Source: Actinomycetota bacterium
Lineage (GTDB): Bacteria > Acidobacteriota > Blastocatellia > Chloracidobacteriales > Chloracidobacteriaceae
Direction of reading: 5' to 3'
DNA length: 5,650 bases
NCBI GenBank assembly: GCA_013298335.1
Contig: JAAFHI010000271.1
Location: 1 to 5,650, forward strand
Position 1 is the first letter of the stretch, and the number at the start of each line of letters is the position of its first letter. The position numbers and the translations under genes were made by a program. The notes below the pieces were generated by a model. The model was not told the origin of the DNA. It searched no databases and saw only the letters and a list, made by a program, of their open reading frames with translations. Below are positions 5,322 to 5,650 of this stretch, one piece after another.

Positions 5322-5650
5322 ATCTCCGGAACGCTGTCGGAGACACGGCCACCGCGTTGCCGCCGTTGGCGAGGGCGACGAGCAGCGTTTGCTGGAGCGT
5401 TTCCAGAATTGATTCGAACTGTGCGCCGTCGAAGAGAGGAAGGTCGCTGGTCAGGCCGATGCTCGCGGTGACGACCCGGTGCGGCGAGCCGCTGTGCGGA
5501 ATGTTTTTGCCGAAGATGGTCGCCCGCATGTTCTCGGCGATTTCATGCGCGCGGTCGGCGTCGGTTTCCGGCAGCAGGATCAGGAATTCATCCGTGCCGA
5601 AGAAGGCTACCAGTTCACCGGGGTCGCTCAGGGCGGCTTCAAGAAGCTGC
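5320..5650 (-). CDS. GGDEF-domain protein, C-terminal fragment with degenerate GTDEF motif (N-terminus outside window)
   Basis: The visible 109 codons run open from the right edge to TAA at 5322-5320. The fragment matches the second half of a diguanylate cyclase (GGDEF) domain: VAFFGTDEFLILLPETDADRA (residues 14-34 of the fragment), a helix ending in ENMRATIF, then VVTASIGLTSDLP (59-71), which corresponds to the usual VTxSIG strand, and a C-terminal helix LQQTLLVALANGGNAVAV (85-102) in place of the usual ADxALYxAKxxGRNxV. The signature is GTDEF instead of GG(D/E)EF, and the Arg usually before it is replaced by Phe. Active cyclases normally need both glycines, so this domain is probably catalytically impaired and may bind nucleotide or act as a regulator. 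The sensory or partner domains lie beyond the window. The lipoprotein gene follows closely on the same strand. Confidence 0.85.
   Translation of the reverse strand, partial: QLLEAALSDPGELVAFFGTDEFLILLPETDADRAHEIAENMRATIFGKNIPHSGSPHRVVTASIGLTSDLPLFDGAQFESILETLQQTLLVALANGGNAVAVSPTAFRR

Overview
This 5.65 kb window comes from a GC-rich chromosome, roughly 60% or more G+C in most genes. The organism is probably a diderm (Gram-negative) bacterium. The evidence is a secreted subclass B1 metallo-beta-lactamase with a Sec signal peptide, a lipobox-type lipoprotein, and ordinary housekeeping genes (uppS, truA). The short tandem heptamer and octamer repeats resemble those of Acidobacteriota, cyanobacteria and some other environmental lineages, but the phylum cannot be fixed from the sequence alone. 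There are no tRNA, rRNA, CRISPR or transposase genes.

Layout. Bases 1-3359 hold four genes, all on the minus strand. In transcription order they are: a small, AT-richer orphan gene of unknown function (3359 to 2823); truA, tRNA pseudouridine synthase A (2859 to 2047, overlapping the orphan by 37 bases); a 145-base gap; uppS, undecaprenyl diphosphate synthase (1901 to 1107); and a membrane-anchored TPR protein (1065 to the left edge, truncated). A divergent intergenic region (3360-3520) separates this block from the only plus-strand gene, a complete subclass B1-type metallo-beta-lactamase (3521-4300) with all six zinc ligands. Convergent to it on the minus strand is a lipoprotein of unrecognised family whose C-terminal half has a His/Cys arrangement like that of caspase-fold peptidases (5302 to 4343). 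Just upstream of the lipoprotein, and truncated by the right edge, is the C-terminal end of a GGDEF-domain protein with a degenerate GTDEF motif (5650 to 5320).

How the parts relate. UppS makes the lipid carrier for cell-wall precursors and the lactamase would act on beta-lactams in the periplasm. They are separately transcribed, so this is a thematic link and not an operon. The lipoprotein and the GGDEF gene are very close and on the same strand, so co-transcription is likely.

The most unusual feature is a set of short tandem repeats at gene boundaries. A perfect 32-base inverted repeat made of TCATCCY heptamers (5185-5216 and 5290-5321) supplies part of the lipoprotein's signal peptide, its possible ribosome-binding site and start codon, and most of the GGDEF gene's stop codon. 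A second heptamer tract (4321-4355) supplies the lipoprotein's stop codon. A degenerate octamer tract (2263-2302) lies inside truA, in frame, and encodes a hydrophilic loop.
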